A stretch of DNA of 6,312 bases from an uncultured Collinsella sp. (GTDB lineage: Bacteria > Actinomycetota > Coriobacteriia > Coriobacteriales > Coriobacteriaceae): positions 1 through 6,312 of the forward strand of contig CABUSE010000081.1 in NCBI GenBank assembly GCA_902494135.1. The letters are read 5' to 3'. Below the pieces are notes generated by a model that saw only the letters and a program-made list of their open reading frames with translations, was not told the origin of the DNA and searched no databases. Below, one piece after another: positions 4,140 to 6,312 of the stretch. Position 1 is the stretch's first letter. Each line of letters starts with the position of its first letter. Both the position numbers and the translations under genes were made by a program.

Positions 4140-4808
4140 TTACTCGCCCAGGATTAGCGCTGCGAGCTCGCCCTGGGTGTCCACCACGTAGTCGGCGCCG
4201 GCGGCTTCCAGCTCTGCGCGGCCGCGGAAACCCCAGCTGACGCCCGCACTCTTAAGGCCGGCGTTGTGGCCGGTCAGGATATCGACATTGGAATCGCCCA
4301 CATAGAGCGTGGTCGCCGGGTCGGCGCCTAGCTCTTCCATCACATGCAGCGTGACGGGTGCTTCGGGCTTGGGCGGAAACGCATCGACACGGCCCTGCAC
4401 CAGCGCAAAGCGCTCGGAACCAAAATACTTCTCGATAAGCGGAGCCGCCGAGACGTGGTCCTTGTTAGTGAGCACGGCAAGCTGAACGCCCGCGGCGCGC
4501 AGGCGGTCGAGCATCTCGATCGTGCCGGCATAGGGGGCGGTGTGGTCCTCCTTGTGCTCGCCGTAGTAAGCCCTAAACTCGGCAAGCGTTTGCTCAAACA
4601 TACGGCTGTCGCCCGCATACTCGGCAGGCATAAAGCGCTCAACCAGCTTGAGCATGCCGCTTCCCACCTTGTAGCGGTACTCGTCGACGGCAAACGTGGG
4701 CCAGCCGTGCGCCTCGCAGGTATGGTTGCCGGCGGCCGCCAGGTCCTCGAGTGTGTTGAGGATGGTGCCGTCCAGGTCAAAGATCACATGGGAAAAAGCT
4801 GCTGCCAT
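4140..4808 (-). CDS. HAD-family phosphatase, phosphoglycolate phosphatase-like
   Basis: The 222-residue product has all four haloacid dehalogenase motifs: FDLDGT (10-15, nucleophile Asp11, acid/base Asp13), VLTNKD (112-117, Thr114), Lys147 in FPPKPE, and YVGDSNVD (169-176, Asp172 and Asp176 for Mg2+). The helical cap between motifs I and II (about 18-85) is the C1 type found in phosphoglycolate phosphatase (Gph) and related enzymes, and length fits that family. Such enzymes hydrolyse small phosphate monoesters in the cytoplasm; the substrate cannot be read from sequence. I chose the ATG at 4808 because GGGAG lies five bases upstream and the first strand begins right after; longer starts add non-family residues. 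It lies 123 bases after hypE on the same strand with no clear terminator between, so co-transcription is possible. A weak TATTAT (4848-4843) without a good -35 may give separate expression. Confidence 0.88.
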   Translation of the reverse strand: MAAAFSHVIFDLDGTILNTLEDLAAAGNHTCEAHGWPTFAVDEYRYKVGSGMLKLVERFMPAEYAGDSRMFEQTLAEFRAYYGEHKEDHTAPYAGTIEMLDRLRAAGVQLAVLTNKDHVSAAPLIEKYFGSERFALVQGRVDAFPPKPEAPVTLHVMEELGADPATTLYVGDSNVDILTGHNAGLKSAGVSWGFRGRAELEAAGADYVVDTQGELAALILGE

Positions 4809-4931
4809 AAAAACTCCCGTCATTGGGTTTAAAACGCACCCCATAATACTGGGCTTCCGCGTTGGGCGTGCTTGGAATCTGAACATCTCCAGGGGTATCA
4901 GGCCGCATCGCGCCGACCGTGTGGTTTCGCC

Positions 4932-5966
4932 CTAGCAAATCCTCGGCAGCTGCTCTCCTACGAGCATGTCGAGGATGCGGGTCGAGCCCCAACCGGTACG
5001 TACGCGCACGGCGGGGCGGGCGCCCTCGGCAAGTGGCAGCACGCGACCGATGACGGCGGCGTTCTCGCCGTAGCGGGCGGAACGCATGGCGGCTAGAGCC
5101 GCATCGGCCTGCTCGGCCGGCACCACGGCGACCATCTTGCCCTCGTTCGCCACCTGCAGCACGTCATAGCCGAGCATTTCGCAAGCTGCCTGCACGTCGG
5201 GACGCACGGGCACGGCATCCTCGTCGACCTCCATGGCAACATTGCTGGCCTGGGCAAACTCGTTGAGTGTGGACGCTAGGCCACCGCGCGTGGGGTCGCG
5301 AAAGCAACGCGTGCCGGGCGCTGCGGCCAGAACGTCGGCAATCAGGTGGTTGAGCGGAGCGGCATCGCTTTCGATCGTGCTCGAAAACGCCAGGCCCTCG
5401 CGTTGACTCATGATGGCGATACCGTGGTCGCCCAGCGTGCCCGACACCAGAATGACATCGCCGGGGCGGCAGTTGGCGCCGCTGAGCGCCACGCCCGCGG
5501 GTACCTCGCCCACGCCGGCGGTATTGATGTAGACGCCGTCGGCCCCGCCGCGCTCGACCACCTTGGTGTCGCCCGTGATTATGGACACGCCCGCCTCATG
5601 CGCCGTCTCGGCCATCGTCTGCACAATCTGGCGGAGCTTATCCATGGGATAGCCCTCTTCGAGGATAAAGCCGCACGACAGGTAGCGCACGTTGGCGCCC
5701 GAGGTCGCGACGTCGTTGACGGTTCCGCACACGGCGAGACGGCCGATGTTGCCGCCGGGGAAGAACTGCGGCGAGACTACAAAGCTGTCGGTTGACATGG
5801 CGATGCGCCCGCTCGCGGGCAGCGCGGCGACGCCGGCATCGTTGCCCTCGAGCAGCTCGGGCGACCCAAAGGCATCCAAAAAGACCTCATCGATGATGCG
5901 TTTCATCATCTGACCGCCAGAGCCGTGGCCTAACAGGACGGTGCTGTCGGTGATGCTATGGGACAT
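4932..5966 (-). CDS. hypE: Hydrogenase maturation protein HypE
   Basis: HypE receives a carbamoyl group from HypF on its C-terminal cysteine, dehydrates it to thiocyanate with ATP, and donates cyanide to the iron held by the HypC-HypD complex during [NiFe] hydrogenase assembly. The 344-residue product shows the N-terminal GHGSGG (13-18), STDSFVVSPQFFPGG, ITGDTKVV and RDPTRGGLASTLNE of the PurM/SelD-like ATP-binding fold. It ends in the diagnostic PRIC with the modified Cys as last residue. I prefer the ATG at 5966, which has GGAG eight bases upstream, over the TTG two codons earlier, which is too close to that site. It follows hypD on the same strand with a 48-base gap, forming an operon. No hydrogenase structural gene is in the window. 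Confidence 0.95.
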   Translation of the reverse strand: MSHSITDSTVLLGHGSGGQMMKRIIDEVFLDAFGSPELLEGNDAGVAALPASGRIAMSTDSFVVSPQFFPGGNIGRLAVCGTVNDVATSGANVRYLSCGFILEEGYPMDKLRQIVQTMAETAHEAGVSIITGDTKVVERGGADGVYINTAGVGEVPAGVALSGANCRPGDVILVSGTLGDHGIAIMSQREGLAFSSTIESDAAPLNHLIADVLAAAPGTRCFRDPTRGGLASTLNEFAQASNVAMEVDEDAVPVRPDVQAACEMLGYDVLQVANEGKMVAVVPAEQADAALAAMRSARYGENAAVIGRVLPLAEGARPAVRVRTGWGSTRILDMLVGEQLPRIC

Positions 5967-6014
5967 ATCCAAAACTCCAATCGTGGGTGGTGCCAGTGTG
6001 CGGGTGCGTCCGGG

Positions 6015-6312
6015 CTAGTTACGGTAGCGATAGTACGCCGCGCAGCTGCCCTCGGAGCTCACCATGCACGGTCCGACGGGGTGCTCGGGCGTGCAGGTGC
6101 GGCCAAAGAGCGGGCAGCTGCTCGGCGTAATGGCCCCGCGCAGCACGTCGCCGCAGCGGCACCCACGCGGCTCGACCGTCGCCTCAACGGGCACGTCAAA
6201 GCGAGCGCGGGCATCAAAGCGCGAGAACTCGGGGCGGATGGAAAGGCCCGAGTTGGCAATCGGCCCCAGCCCGCGCCACGTGGTGTCGCATGGCTCAAAC
6301 ACCTGCTCGACC
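6015..6312 (-). CDS. hypD: Hydrogenase maturation protein HypD, C-terminal part (cut by window edge)
   Basis: HypD is the [4Fe-4S] scaffold protein that, with HypC, holds the iron while CN and CO ligands are attached. Only the last 98 or so residues are in the window; the family is about 350-380 residues, and the frame is open through the right edge. Diagnostic segments are FEPCD followed by WRGLG, GCRCGDVLRG, CPLFGRTCTPEHPVGPCMVSSEGSC and a final aromatic AAYYRYRN. These carry the clustered cysteines that bind the Fe-S cluster and take part in the thiol chemistry. The GTG near 6302 is an internal Val and not the start, because the family sequence continues beyond it (VEQVFEPCD). It is the promoter-proximal neighbour of hypE. 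Confidence 0.95.
   Translation of the reverse strand, partial: VEQVFEPCDTTWRGLGPIANSGLSIRPEFSRFDARARFDVPVEATVEPRGCRCGDVLRGAITPSSCPLFGRTCTPEHPVGPCMVSSEGSCAAYYRYRN

Overview
The window reads as chromosome of a high-GC gut actinobacterium of the class Coriobacteriia, most like Collinsella. I infer this from the strongly GC-biased third codon positions, the GGAGG-type ribosome binding sites, hydrogenase maturation genes beside a glucose-type PTS EIIA, and the style of the GC-rich intergenic repeats. No rRNA or complete marker gene is present, so the genus is an inference and not a demonstration.

Left part (1-1781). A gene-free stretch of about 320 bases holds a rho-independent terminator, a tandem GC-rich repeat and two hairpin repeats. 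A class II Fic-family adenylyltransferase with a C-terminal winged helix follows on the minus strand (323-1495). Its upstream region carries four alternating half-sites of a 9-mer (CGTTATTAG/CTAATAACG) spaced exactly 25 bp apart, which looks like a compound operator. The fic gene plus operator is bracketed by two nearly identical 66-68 bp hairpin elements in direct orientation (231-298 and 1683-1750). Its base composition is visibly lower in GC than its neighbours, so it looks like an inserted or excisable cassette.

Middle part (1782-3851). A SIS sugar-isomerase-fold protein resembling an RpiR/MurR regulator that lacks its helix-turn-helix domain (1782-2345, minus) diverges from a stand-alone PTS EIIA-Glc protein (2521-3057, plus). 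The EIIA gene has a good promoter, an inverted repeat just upstream of the -35 box, and a strong terminator. A small acidic lipoprotein (3294-3851, plus) follows with its own likely promoter.

Right part (3852-6312). Downstream of the lipoprotein lies an intergenic block that repeats the layout of positions 1-223: the same 15-nt box, the same distance to a terminator hairpin with an identical 12-nt tip, the same 31-nt box, then a hairpin of the TAGTCRTTGGGG family. Next, on the minus strand, come a HAD-family phosphatase (4140-4808), hypE (4932-5966) and the C-terminal end of hypD (6015-6312, cut by the window edge). HypD and HypE build and mount the Fe(CN)2CO ligands of [NiFe] hydrogenase. 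The HAD phosphatase lies downstream of them, but a role in that pathway is not shown.

The points most worth a second look are the repeat-bracketed fic cassette with its periodic operator, and the duplicated intergenic block with covarying terminator stems.
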